A stretch of 64,000 bases of DNA from Thiothrix winogradskyi (GTDB lineage Bacteria > Pseudomonadota > Gammaproteobacteria > Thiotrichales > Thiotrichaceae), in contig NZ_CP091244.1 in NCBI RefSeq assembly GCF_021650935.1, positions 2,790,001-2,854,000 on the forward strand, given 5' to 3'. The translations under genes and the position numbers were made by a program. Numbering within the stretch: the first letter of the stretch is position 1; each line of letters opens with the position of its first letter. Below are positions 34,901 through 42,132 of this stretch, one piece after another. A model generated the notes under the pieces. The model ran no database searches. It saw only the letters and a list, made by a program, of their open reading frames with translations, and was not told the DNA's origin.

Positions 34901-36117
34901 ACGCCAGCAGCTTGATCGGCGGCTTGTTGGGTAATTAATTGCGGTGTGCCGTCAATGCTGACCCTGCCGAGGTGAATATCAGGCAACACTTCCAGCCGTG
35001 ACTGCTGCGCCAGTGTTCCCGTCAACTGGTCTTGCAAGGTGTAACCGTTACCGTCGAAATCCAGCCACAGTTGGCGGGTTAAATTGAGTTGCGCGGGGCT
35101 GTCTGCCATGCCGCGATGTTGTTCTGCCAAGGTCATTTTGCCGCCACTGGTGAGCAGATAGGCAGGCAAACTTGCCCAGGTATCCGGCAAGCGGGTTTGG
35201 CTAGGGTCAACGCTATTCACACCTTCGACCTGCACTTGGCGCATCGTCGGGTCGGCTTCAAATACCCAGACTTCTTCGCTAGGCCAGGGGGTGGTACTCG
35301 CGGGCAAGGCTAATTCGGTAACATTGGCGAGGGCGCGTCCGGTCAGTTTGAGCGTCCATTCGCCGGGGCGCAGTTGCACTTGCAGCTTACCATCCTGCCC
35401 CATGCGCGTGGGTAAAGGGCTGTCGAGATGCAGCGGGATAAAACCGTCCAGCAACACCGGGGTGAATTCGGCATAGCGTTGCTTGCCTGCGACACGCAAT
35501 TGGATGTGGGTGGCAACTTCGAGCGGGTGCGAATCCAACACTTTGCGGAATACTTGCACTTCGAGGTTGTCTTCGCTGGCTTCTTGGTTGGTTTGGCTGA
35601 GCCATAAACTGCCAGCGGCGTTGAATTCGGGAGTGGCGATGTTTGCACTATTGACGCTGAGTTGCACCAAGCCGCTGGTCGGGGCAACGAAGAGCGCTTC
35701 GGGGAGTTTATCCCAGACGAATTGCCCGCTGAGATCGTGGCTGCCTGCGGGGAGGGTGACAACGGGATAGCCGTCTTTTTCCAGTACTGCCAAGGGGGTG
35801 TTGGTGCTGTTTTGCACTTGTTGCGGCCAGTGTTGCGCATCACCGGGGAGGCGGATTTGGGTTTCGCCGTAGACTTCCCAGTGTTGGGTGAACATGCCGC
35901 CGGTGGTGGTGAGTTGCAAATCTAAGCGCCCCGGCCAAGCGCATTGGCGTTCTTCGGCATTGAAAAGGTAGGGGCATTGCAGGTCTTTTTGTCCATCCAA
36001 CACCCAGCCTATCCACGGTTTGAGCGGGTCGGGGACGTTTTCGGGGGCAAGCGGGTTGGCGTGTGCGTTGGTGAGCAGTAACAGCCACAAGGGCAGGAAG
36101 CGCAGAAAATGTAACAT
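31906..36117 (-). CDS. Large membrane-anchored protein, function unknown
   Basis: 1403 residues with an N-terminal signal peptide (FLRFLPLWLLLLTNAHA) and long beta-rich extracytoplasmic regions (repeated WxL and strand patterns). Hydrophobic segments occur in the middle (near LLTTVATGYLFGW, LLLTWHQPD) and toward the end (LLGPAVLFWGMLVVLLVFALVLG, LLMLAWALWLAVALLGWL). No enzymatic motif is recognised. The C-terminal tail is low-complexity (Pro/Ala/Thr/Gly). It is convergent with the transglutaminase and overlaps it by 91 bp. It could be an envelope scaffold working with the transglutaminase; that is a guess from position. Confidence 0.75.
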   Translation of the reverse strand: MLHFLRFLPLWLLLLTNAHANPLAPENVPDPLKPWIGWVLDGQKDLQCPYLFNAEERQCAWPGRLDLQLTTTGGMFTQHWEVYGETQIRLPGDAQHWPQQVQNSTNTPLAVLEKDGYPVVTLPAGSHDLSGQFVWDKLPEALFVAPTSGLVQLSVNSANIATPEFNAAGSLWLSQTNQEASEDNLEVQVFRKVLDSHPLEVATHIQLRVAGKQRYAEFTPVLLDGFIPLHLDSPLPTRMGQDGKLQVQLRPGEWTLKLTGRALANVTELALPASTTPWPSEEVWVFEADPTMRQVQVEGVNSVDPSQTRLPDTWASLPAYLLTSGGKMTLAEQHRGMADSPAQLNLTRQLWLDFDGNGYTLQDQLTGTLAQQSRLEVLPDIHLGRVSIDGTPQLITQQAADQAAGVEVRQRNLALEADSRYVAARSSPPVSGWQQELQQVTTTLHLPPGWLLFAASGTDNLPLTWLQQWSLLDLFLVLLTTVATGYLFGWQWGAVAGLALLLTWHQPDAPRLLWLNLLAVTALLRSVPEGAIQRWLGRYRWLSLLGLVLVILPYTIDTVRLALYPQLEYSTSGGMNGVVYSSAAAPAAEEAMDADAVMMADQAAMPDAPAPAPMMKSENYAREKMSSLANISAYPEARPAKQQANLREIDPNSMIQTGPGLPTWQWNQVRLEWSGVIQPDERMGLWLISPLAHSLLKVLGVMIMLILAARLALVSGKLTALWQAAQSAKRGLPVALLLAMTVPWLVALPQTALAESPAVAAMPVAPASNTPDPSLLETLQERLLRAPECLPNCAQIEQMYLNVGNDGLQIRLRVHTATTVAVPLPGSQSTWLPQTVLVDAQPTQALRRDAEQQLWVVLAQGQHEVVLQGAIPTRSSIALPLPLKPHRVTWQGEGWQVDGIRDNGVPEAQLQLNRTTASSDNTVQDMPTLPAFVKISRRLDLGLDWYVTTTVSRVSDSAAPISLAIPLLAGEQPLSEQFTLKDQALQINLKPQQNTLEWTSRLPQTAELQLTASQNNAWLEEWRIAASPVWHVDATGLPANAYEEADAQGTLLWKPWAGETLTLAINRPQGTAGQTVTLLASQMQVEIGKRARDVSLRLNLHSSRGSQHSISLSEDAVVQSLTIDGTKQAIQQQAGKVILPLLPRKQEAVLEWQENGALPLHYTFPAVDLGLPSVNSESRLQVPQDRWVLWTHGPLLGPAVLFWGMLVVLLVFALVLGRSKITPLKSWQWFLLGIGLSQSTPFLMVLMAFWLIALALRSKVSRADWERPYWQFNLMQVGLAGLTLVALATLVGAVANGLLGSPDMQITGNGSWAQQLQWYQDRVAGVLPQAGVISVPILYYRLLMLAWALWLAVALLGWLRWGWTAINHGGLWQPHISVTQTPTVSVAPAGPMNAPATGGTDSG

Positions 36118-36513
36118 GGCAGTGCCTTTGGATTTTTATTGTTGTTAACTATACCCATATCATTTTAATTTCACCACCTCCACACGCACGCCATCGCCGC
36201 TCCCAATAACACCCTGTAGGTCGGACTTTAGTCCGACAATCACAAGCGTGCCTTATTAATCATGCCGCATTTTTGAAAGATGTCGGGCTGAAGCCCGACC
36301 TACAACAACATCAACCCTGTAGGTCGGACTTTAGTCCGACAATCACAATCATGCCTTGTTAATCATGCCGCATTTTTGAAAGATGTCGGGCTGAAGCCCG
36401 ACCTACAACAACATCCACAATGACACCTATATGCCAATTGTCGGACTAAAGTCCGACCTACGTGGGAATCCGGGTAGGATTTTACAATTAGTTCTACTAG
36501 CAGAAAAATTAGC
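36118..36513. repeat. REP-like palindromic units upstream of RAYT
   Basis: Two complete units at 36216-36303 and 36319-36406, each 88 bp, starting gtaggtcggactttagtccgac and ending in the related inverse arm gtcgggctgaagcccgac plus ctac. Unit spacing is 103 bp. A half unit (gtcggactaaagtccgac) lies at 36440-36461 in inverse orientation. The rest of the gap between the two genes is plain sequence. Confidence 0.9.
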
Positions 36514-36963
36514 TTGGGTTACAATGAATTACGTAAAGGGCGCTATAGCTCGCCATCACAAGAATACTTCGTCACAACGGTAGTGCATGAACGTTACCCT
36601 GTATTTGAAGATTTTACAGCAGCGCGGATGCTGGTGAGCCATTTGCCAAAACTTGAACGGGAAATCAACGTAAAATGGCTGGCATGGGTAGTAATGCCCG
36701 ACCACTTTCATGCTTTGTTACGGCTGGAAGGTAATATTGGCTTATCCGAAACCCTGCGTCGTCTAAAAGGCGGCACTGCCCGACAGTTGGATCAGCATCT
36801 CAATCATGCAGGTCGTTTCTGGCAACCCGGATTTTATGATCGTGCTTTGCGTACAGAAGATGACTGTCTTCAAATTGCCCGTTACATCGTTGCAAATCCA
36901 TTGCGTGCAGGGTTGGTAAAACATATTGGCGACTATCCGCATTGGGACTCCATTTGGCTGTAG
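36514..36963 (+). CDS. REP-associated tyrosine transposase (RAYT, Y1_Tnp family)
   Basis: 149 residues. The HUH-type signature VVMPDHFHALLRL is present, with an upstream Tyr-rich start (YNELRKGRYSSPSQEYFVT) and the LRAGLV ending of the family. RAYTs are single-strand endonucleases thought to move REP palindromes. The gene has a TTG start that matches the family N-terminus and sits in the middle of a REP array, exactly as expected. The catalytic Tyr is not assigned. Confidence 0.92.
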   Translation: MGYNELRKGRYSSPSQEYFVTTVVHERYPVFEDFTAARMLVSHLPKLEREINVKWLAWVVMPDHFHALLRLEGNIGLSETLRRLKGGTARQLDQHLNHAGRFWQPGFYDRALRTEDDCLQIARYIVANPLRAGLVKHIGDYPHWDSIWL

Positions 36964-36972
36964 CGACCACAC

Positions 36973-37368
36973 GTAGGTCGGACTTTAGTCCGACAATCAC
37001 AAGCGTGTATTGTTAGTCATACATCATTTTTGGAAGATGTCGGGCTGAAGCCCGACCTACAACAACATCAATCCCGTAGGTCGGACTTTAGTCCGACAAT
37101 CACAAGCGTGTATTGTTAGTCATACATCATTTTTGGAAGATGTCGGGCTGAAGCCCGACCTACAACAACATCAATCCCGTAGGTCGGACTTTAGTCCGAC
37201 AATCACAATCATGCCGTGTTAATCATGCCGCATTTTTGAAAGATGTCGGGCTGAAGCCCGACCTACAACAACATCCACCCCGTAGGTCGGATTTTAGTCC
37301 GACAATCACATCATGCCTTGTTAATCATGCAGCATTTTTGAAAGATGTCGGGCTGAAGCCCGACCTAC
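36973..37368. repeat. Tandem REP/BIME array, 103-bp period
   Basis: Four 88-bp palindromic units start at 36973, 37076, 37179 and 37282, a strict 103-bp period with a 15-bp spacer (aacaacatcaatccc type). Each has outer arms gtaggtcgg and ccgacctac, inner inverse pair and a nearly invariant core. Together with the two units before the RAYT there are six full copies, plus half units at 36440 and 39179. From 37369 to 37446 is GC-rich non-coding sequence, with part of it matching the C-terminal coding end at 39260. Confidence 0.92.
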
Positions 37369-37446
37369 AACGGTGTCTTACGCTCCCCGCACTGCCACGG
37401 TCTGTCGCGGCGTCCCGCCACGCCTGCCCGCGTCAGAGCCGTGCGC

Positions 37447-37713
37447 TTACTTTTTCCCTTGGGGCGCACCGCGCCCTGCGGCTCCGCCGCCCTGCTGGGC
37501 TGGCTGTAGCTCAAGACCTAGGGCAAGCCGGAAGCCTACGTCGTCGTAACGGAAAGCGGGAACGTCCCTGCGACGGATAGCAGAACGCACGCCCCCGCCG
37601 TAGCTGTTCCACGAACCGCCGCGAACGACGCGCTCGACGCCTGCTTTCGATCTGTCACCCAGCCTGATTATAGCGATAGGGGTGGGTGGCGGCGCAAGTT
37701 TTCCCGTCGCCAT
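37447..37713 (-). pseudogene. Truncated FGE-domain end with variable-region-like sequence (37523-37635)
   Basis: An 88-codon open frame containing RVVRGGSWNSYGGGVRSAI, then the GFRLALGLELQPAQQ ending. This is the C-terminal tip of a formylglycine-generating-enzyme (FGE) domain that aligns codon for codon with the end of the 977-residue target gene at 39196. Nothing of the rest of an FGE domain is present. It overlaps the 3' end of the RT gene, where a DGR template repeat is commonly found. Its differences from the target are not confined to adenines, so it looks like a second variable region or an overwritten template, not an intact template. Confidence 0.7.
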
Positions 37714-38675
37714 GCGAGGCTATCCGTTCCGGCGGCGATGGCTTGCACAGCGGCATGGGCAAGCTGTAGCTGGTTGGCGTCGATCATGCCGTTCAGATAA
37801 AGCTGTTCCCAGTATTGCCGCCGTTGCTGGTAACGGCGTTTGCGCCGACGGCTGAGGCGGATAGTGCCTTGCAGAATGCGGAAACCGCAGTAACTCACGC
37901 CGTGTTTGCTGGGCTGGATTTGCACCGTGGGTTTGACCTGCAAACCGCGCTCTTGCTGTAGCCAGCGGGTGACTGTTTGCAGGGTTGCCGTTACCGCCTG
38001 CCTGCTATCGCACCACCAAAGGATGTCATCCATGTAACGGATGTGCGCCCGCACCGCTGGCAGGCTTGCCAACAGCCTATCCAGCCCGTCCAGATAGTAG
38101 TTGGCGAAATATTGCGAGGTCAGCGAACCGATCGGCAAGCCGCATTGTGGGGTGGATGCGTGACTGGCGATGATGCGCTGCAATTGCGCGGTGCATTCCG
38201 CCCCCTTGAAACGGCGCAGCAGGACTTGCAACAGGCGGGCGTGGTCGATGGCGGCGAAATAGCCGCTGATGTAGATCTTGGCGTAATACGCATACTGGCG
38301 CAGGTGTTGCTGCACGTGTTGCGCGGCTTTGTGAACACCCATGTTCGGGCGGCAGGCGTAGCTGGTGGGCATCATGGCGCGTTCCAACACGCCCCCAGCA
38401 AGGTTCATCAGGGCGTGGTGAAAGATGCGGTCTTCAAAACAGGCGGCGTGAATCAGGCGCTTTTTGGGGTCGTGGATTTGGAAGGCGCGGAATTTGCCGT
38501 AAGGCAGGCGGGCAGCGCGGATGTCGTCGCCGAGGCGGTTGAGGTTGGTGTCGAAGTGTTGCAGGAAGGCTTGTACGTCGCGGCGGTGGCGTTTGCCTTT
38601 GGCGGCTTTGTGGAAGGCGGCAACGAGGTTTTTGCGTTCGGCGATGGCTTCAAGGGTGATCAGGGTGCGTTTCAT
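37668..38675 (-). CDS. DGR-type reverse transcriptase, probably inactive (motif A Asp to Tyr)
   Basis: 335 residues from the ATG at 38675, where family similarity begins (RTLITLEAIAERKNLVAAF). Motifs: GLPIGSLTSQYFANYYLDGLD (179-199), characteristic of DGR RTs, and RYMDDILWW (YMDD at 214-217) are intact. In motif A, the expected K-x-D-I-x-x-YF-x-x-ID reads KIYISGYFAAID: the first catalytic aspartate is a tyrosine (GAC to TAC would be a single change). This should abolish polymerisation. It overlaps the HRDC gene by 26 bp. Mutagenic reverse transcription of a template repeat would be its family role. Confidence 0.88.
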   Translation of the reverse strand: MKRTLITLEAIAERKNLVAAFHKAAKGKRHRRDVQAFLQHFDTNLNRLGDDIRAARLPYGKFRAFQIHDPKKRLIHAACFEDRIFHHALMNLAGGVLERAMMPTSYACRPNMGVHKAAQHVQQHLRQYAYYAKIYISGYFAAIDHARLLQVLLRRFKGAECTAQLQRIIASHASTPQCGLPIGSLTSQYFANYYLDGLDRLLASLPAVRAHIRYMDDILWWCDSRQAVTATLQTVTRWLQQERGLQVKPTVQIQPSKHGVSYCGFRILQGTIRLSRRRKRRYQQRRQYWEQLYLNGMIDANQLQLAHAAVQAIAAGTDSLAWRRENLRRHPPLSL

Positions 38676-39156
38676 CGGCGGGGTTCGGCACAACAAGCGT
38701 TTGCAGGCATTCAATGAAGGCATCACCGTATTTGTCGGCGCGGGTTTGCCCGATACCATCCGCTTCCATCAAGGCGGTTTTGCTGCTGATGCGGCGTTGG
38801 ACGATGGCGGCGAGTTGTTCGTTAGTGAAAACGTTGTAGGCGGCGATGCCGTCACGCTCGGCGATGGTTTTGCGCAATTCACGCAGGCGCGAAAACACAA
38901 TGAAATCGTCGTCGTTCAGCACTTCCTTGTAGTCGATCTTACCGGTTTTGGGGTTGGTGGTGCGTTTGAAGCTGTTGCCTGCGAGGGAACCTTCGTTGTC
39001 TGACCAAGTGACGCAGACAGCCCAGAAGCTGTTGGCTGCATCAGCGACAAACTGTTTATCGACATTGGAAACACGGTGCTGGTCACAGAAGGCGTTGAGG
39101 TCGGCTTCGGTGTCATCCGGGTTAGCTACCGGAATCCTGAAAAATTTTTGTTTCAT
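38650..39156 (-). CDS. HRDC-domain protein, DGR accessory
   Basis: 168 residues. The C-terminal half is an HRDC nucleic-acid-binding domain: FSRLRELRKTIAERDGIAAYNVFTNEQL then ISSKTALMEADGIGQTRADKYGDAFIE. The N-terminal half (FFRIPVANPDDTEADLNAF, WAVCVTWSDNEG) is a small unknown domain. HRDC proteins are a known accessory of some DGRs, in place of or beside Avd. It overlaps the RT gene by 26 bp and ends the same operon as the target gene. Likely helps the RT bind its template or cDNA. Confidence 0.85.
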   Translation of the reverse strand: MKQKFFRIPVANPDDTEADLNAFCDQHRVSNVDKQFVADAANSFWAVCVTWSDNEGSLAGNSFKRTTNPKTGKIDYKEVLNDDDFIVFSRLRELRKTIAERDGIAAYNVFTNEQLAAIVQRRISSKTALMEADGIGQTRADKYGDAFIECLQTLVVPNPADETHPDHP

Positions 39157-39178
39157 GATTTGCCTCCTTGCAAAATTG

Positions 39179-39199
39179 TTGGGCTGAAGCCCAACCTAC
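39179..39199. repeat. Half REP unit
   Basis: ttgggctgaagcccaacctac matches the inner half of the 88-bp palindromic unit with two compensating changes. It lies between the HRDC and target genes and slightly overlaps the end of the latter. Confidence 0.7.
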
Positions 39200-42129
39200 T
39201 TCCCGAAAAGATTCTTCAATCCTTTGACAAATTTTCCTGCTTTGTCCACCGCTCCCGGCGCTGACCCAGCCTGTCGCGGCGTCCCGCTCGCGCCTGTCTG
39301 TGTCCCCGCCGTCCGCTCCTCTTGTTTTGCGGTTCCACCGCCCTGCTGGGCTGGCTGTAGCTCAAGACCTAGGACAAGCCGGAAACCAAGGGAGCTGAAA
39401 CGCTCAGCGGGATCGTACCTGTAACGGAAGGCAGAACGCACGAGCCTGCCGTTGATGTACCACGAACCGCCGCGAACGACGCGCTTGACGCCCGCTTGGT
39501 CGCCTCCGGCGACACCCTCCGGATCTTTAACCGGCGAAGCCGGTAATTTTTCTTGCCACACATCCTGACACCATTCCCACACGTTGCCGTGCATTTCATA
39601 CAACCCCCACGGGTTGGCTGGAAGGGATTTGACGGGAACAGTCTTTTCTCTATATAGACCTTTTTCACCATTGGCGTAGGGGTAATTTCCGTCGTAATTA
39701 ACTTGTTCTGGGGTGATGTTATTGCCGAACGAAAACGGCGTGGTGGTTCCGGCACGGCAAGCGTATTCCCACTGGGCTTCAGTCGGAAGTTTGGCCTGAA
39801 GACCGGGAAGCAGGCCATTCAGTTTTTTAATAAATTCCTGACTGTCATTCCAGCTTACCTGTTCTACCGGGTTATTGTGACTGTCGGTGAAGCTGCTGGG
39901 ATTTTTACCCATGACAGCTTGCCATAGCGATTGGGTGACAGTGGTATCTGCCAGCCAGAAGCCTTGGGTTAGGGTGACTGGGTGTTGGGTTTCACTGCCA
40001 TTTATCCACGGTTCACGGTCTGTTTCGGATTCGGGCGAACCCATGAGGAATGTGCCGGGTTCGATCCAGCGGAAGCGTTGGGTGATGCCTTTTATGTCAA
40101 GGTCAGCGTAAAGACCTAAACCATCCTGATAGCTATTAATATCACTCAGTACCTCTTGCCCAAAAGGTTTAGGCCATTCCCAATAACTGATAACTGCATC
40201 GGTTGCCTCCCTCCATAGGACGGTATATACCTTACCCGCAAAAACAACTTCAGCCTGCAAGCCTTTTTTGTCACGCCAGATCTGGCTTGCCCAACTAGGT
40301 TTGGTAATAGCCTGCAATTCTACCCGATGGGTAGCTGATTCGATTCCAACCAATCCCTGTTCGGCTTGATAAACAGCTCCTTCCACTGCGATAGAATGCT
40401 GACCACCATCAATGGGAGCAAACAATACCGTCGGTGGCAAACCACGCAACGCACTGAATTCCGCAACAGGTGTTATTGCCAACCCATCTGCCCGTTGTGC
40501 TTGTTGTAGCTTAAATTGCCCCTGATCACCGACTTGCACTACCTGCCACTGAACCCATTCCTCCCGCGCCTTTGCATCCAGCACCCACTGCAATCGTGCC
40601 GGATCAAAGTCTTTTTCCAATTGCTCAGGCCACTTACCCGCCCGAATGTCTTCTGCGTAAGCCACCCCAAACAAGTGATACGCCAGCTCATTATGCTCAC
40701 TACTCCAAATGCTTTCTGGTTTAGAAGCCAGAATAGTGCGGCATTGCATTACCAAGATTTTATGCCGTGCCGAACCTTGTCCCTCTTGGGTAACAGTGGC
40801 ACACAAGCGTTGCAGATAGTCCCGTAACGCGGCATCATCACGCTGTTCCAACACACACTGATTCAGTTTTTCCAGTTGCCGCAACCCCTCAAAAGCAGAG
40901 GCGTGATGCGCTTGCACAAGCTGCCACAATGTTTCGGCTTGCTGCGAACCGGCGAAATGCGCTTGATAGTCTTGGCGGTAATGTTCTGCTACCCGCTCAT
41001 CCAAACGGATACCTAATCCAATGCGGCGGATGTCAGGGTGATTCCAGATTTCGCCTTCCCGTTCACTACCGCCCCAATGCAATGCCAGCCGCAAACGCCG
41101 CAATAACCCCGTATCCACCACCGGCAAACACGACAATAAAGCCAGAATCTCACTCATGGGAACAGATAAAACTGCCGTCAACGCAAAGCCATTTTGCCCC
41201 GGATGACGTGGCAACCGATAAGCATCATTTAAAGGGTGTGGCTTGAATGTGCGGCATAGCCACCGCTGACGCGGGGAGCGCATCACGGGGCTGAGAGTCA
41301 GTAGTGGTGCAGGATGCGAACGCAATACCTTGAGCAAACGCGACCACTGAGCACTTGCACTAACATTATCGGCTGTTACCCCCAAATCCCCCAAGACCAA
41401 AATCGGTACATCCGCTGGTGGGAGTTGCCACTGTTGCCACTCGTCATCCGCCTGCCCCGGCCACGGGATACAATCAGGTATTTCCCCAGACCAAGCCGTA
41501 TCCTCAAAACGGATAGCTTCAACAGCATCCTCACCCAACAACGCCTTGAATTGTTGGATGACACGCGCAAAATCGCCCCAATACGGTTCTAAATGCAGCC
41601 CTGCATCCACAATAATATGCAAACGTTGCGCCCAATGTTGGCGCGACATCTGCGGTAAACGCTGCAACGCTTTACCCAATGCCACTTGGCGTGCCAGTTG
41701 TTGCTGATCCAAACGTTTGCTGGTGCGAGATACCCCAAGGCTATTCAACAAAAACGGAATAAGGCGTGAGAGCGGCAATAAGGGTGGTGGCGGTGCAAAA
41801 TGGTATGAATCCGTGCTGTTTGCATTAGGCAATAAACGCATGGCGGGGTCATGCAGATAGTCCGACGCTTGTTTGTCCGGCTCTGTTGAACGGATGATTT
41901 TATTGACCCGTAAAAAACGGGCAGGTGGGCGTTGTGGAATGGCTACGTCTGGTGTCGTTTCAAACGGTATCAGCGTTGAAGTGGTGTGGTGTGAAGCGGT
42001 ATCGGCATCATCAACGATAAGCGGTTCTGGCGCAGACTGTTTGACATAACCAAACACAGTCGCCATTTTTTGCAGCTTGGCATCCTCTTCTCCCGCCACT
42101 TGTAACAGTGCCAACCGCCCCCATGTCAT
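39196..42129 (-). CDS. DGR target: vWA-like / FGE-sulfatase-domain effector
   Basis: 977 residues. Residues 166-285 have a vWA-like Rossmann pattern (RLHIIVDAGLHLEPYWGDF, VPILVLGDLGVT). A long middle region follows. Residues about 690-925 form an FGE (formylglycine-generating enzyme) domain: FRWIEPGTFLMGSPESE, LPTEAQWEYACRAGTTTPF and MHGNVWEWCQDVW. The tip, residues 885-921, is the DGR variable region (RGGSWYINGRLVRSAFRY...). Beyond is a low-complexity tail. No formylglycine-site cysteine pair is evident, so it is probably a binding domain. Start overlaps nothing; it begins 3 bp after the MoxR stop. Proposed role: a diversified recognition or effector subunit. Confidence 0.85.
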   Translation of the reverse strand: MTWGRLALLQVAGEEDAKLQKMATVFGYVKQSAPEPLIVDDADTASHHTTSTLIPFETTPDVAIPQRPPARFLRVNKIIRSTEPDKQASDYLHDPAMRLLPNANSTDSYHFAPPPPLLPLSRLIPFLLNSLGVSRTSKRLDQQQLARQVALGKALQRLPQMSRQHWAQRLHIIVDAGLHLEPYWGDFARVIQQFKALLGEDAVEAIRFEDTAWSGEIPDCIPWPGQADDEWQQWQLPPADVPILVLGDLGVTADNVSASAQWSRLLKVLRSHPAPLLTLSPVMRSPRQRWLCRTFKPHPLNDAYRLPRHPGQNGFALTAVLSVPMSEILALLSCLPVVDTGLLRRLRLALHWGGSEREGEIWNHPDIRRIGLGIRLDERVAEHYRQDYQAHFAGSQQAETLWQLVQAHHASAFEGLRQLEKLNQCVLEQRDDAALRDYLQRLCATVTQEGQGSARHKILVMQCRTILASKPESIWSSEHNELAYHLFGVAYAEDIRAGKWPEQLEKDFDPARLQWVLDAKAREEWVQWQVVQVGDQGQFKLQQAQRADGLAITPVAEFSALRGLPPTVLFAPIDGGQHSIAVEGAVYQAEQGLVGIESATHRVELQAITKPSWASQIWRDKKGLQAEVVFAGKVYTVLWREATDAVISYWEWPKPFGQEVLSDINSYQDGLGLYADLDIKGITQRFRWIEPGTFLMGSPESETDREPWINGSETQHPVTLTQGFWLADTTVTQSLWQAVMGKNPSSFTDSHNNPVEQVSWNDSQEFIKKLNGLLPGLQAKLPTEAQWEYACRAGTTTPFSFGNNITPEQVNYDGNYPYANGEKGLYREKTVPVKSLPANPWGLYEMHGNVWEWCQDVWQEKLPASPVKDPEGVAGGDQAGVKRVVRGGSWYINGRLVRSAFRYRYDPAERFSSLGFRLVLGLELQPAQQGGGTAKQEERTAGTQTGASGTPRQAGSAPGAVDKAGKFVKGLKNLFGK
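39374..39486 (-). other. DGR variable region (VR) in FGE domain
   Basis: On the minus strand it encodes the segment after RVVRGGSW up to GFRLVLG. The fixed scaffold (RGGSW, G, VRSA, R, R, PA, R, GFRL) is shared with the copy at 37523-37635, while 15 intervening codons differ, mostly of NNC type as expected from AAC template codons. About two dozen bases differ between the two copies. Confidence 0.8.
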
Positions 42130-42132
42130 TGT

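Noticed and set aside
36973..37368. Possible CRISPR array
   Set aside because: Units are long palindromes that are alike over the full 88 bp and the 15-bp spacers are nearly identical; CRISPR spacers would be unique. A RAYT gene explains them.
37523..37635. Intact DGR template repeat
   Set aside because: Position fits, but differences from the variable region are not limited to adenines in this copy, so it cannot be the template of the VR as it stands.
37447..37713. Independent 88-residue protein
   Set aside because: It is only the tip of an FGE domain, overlaps the RT gene and lacks a start signal; better read as a remnant.
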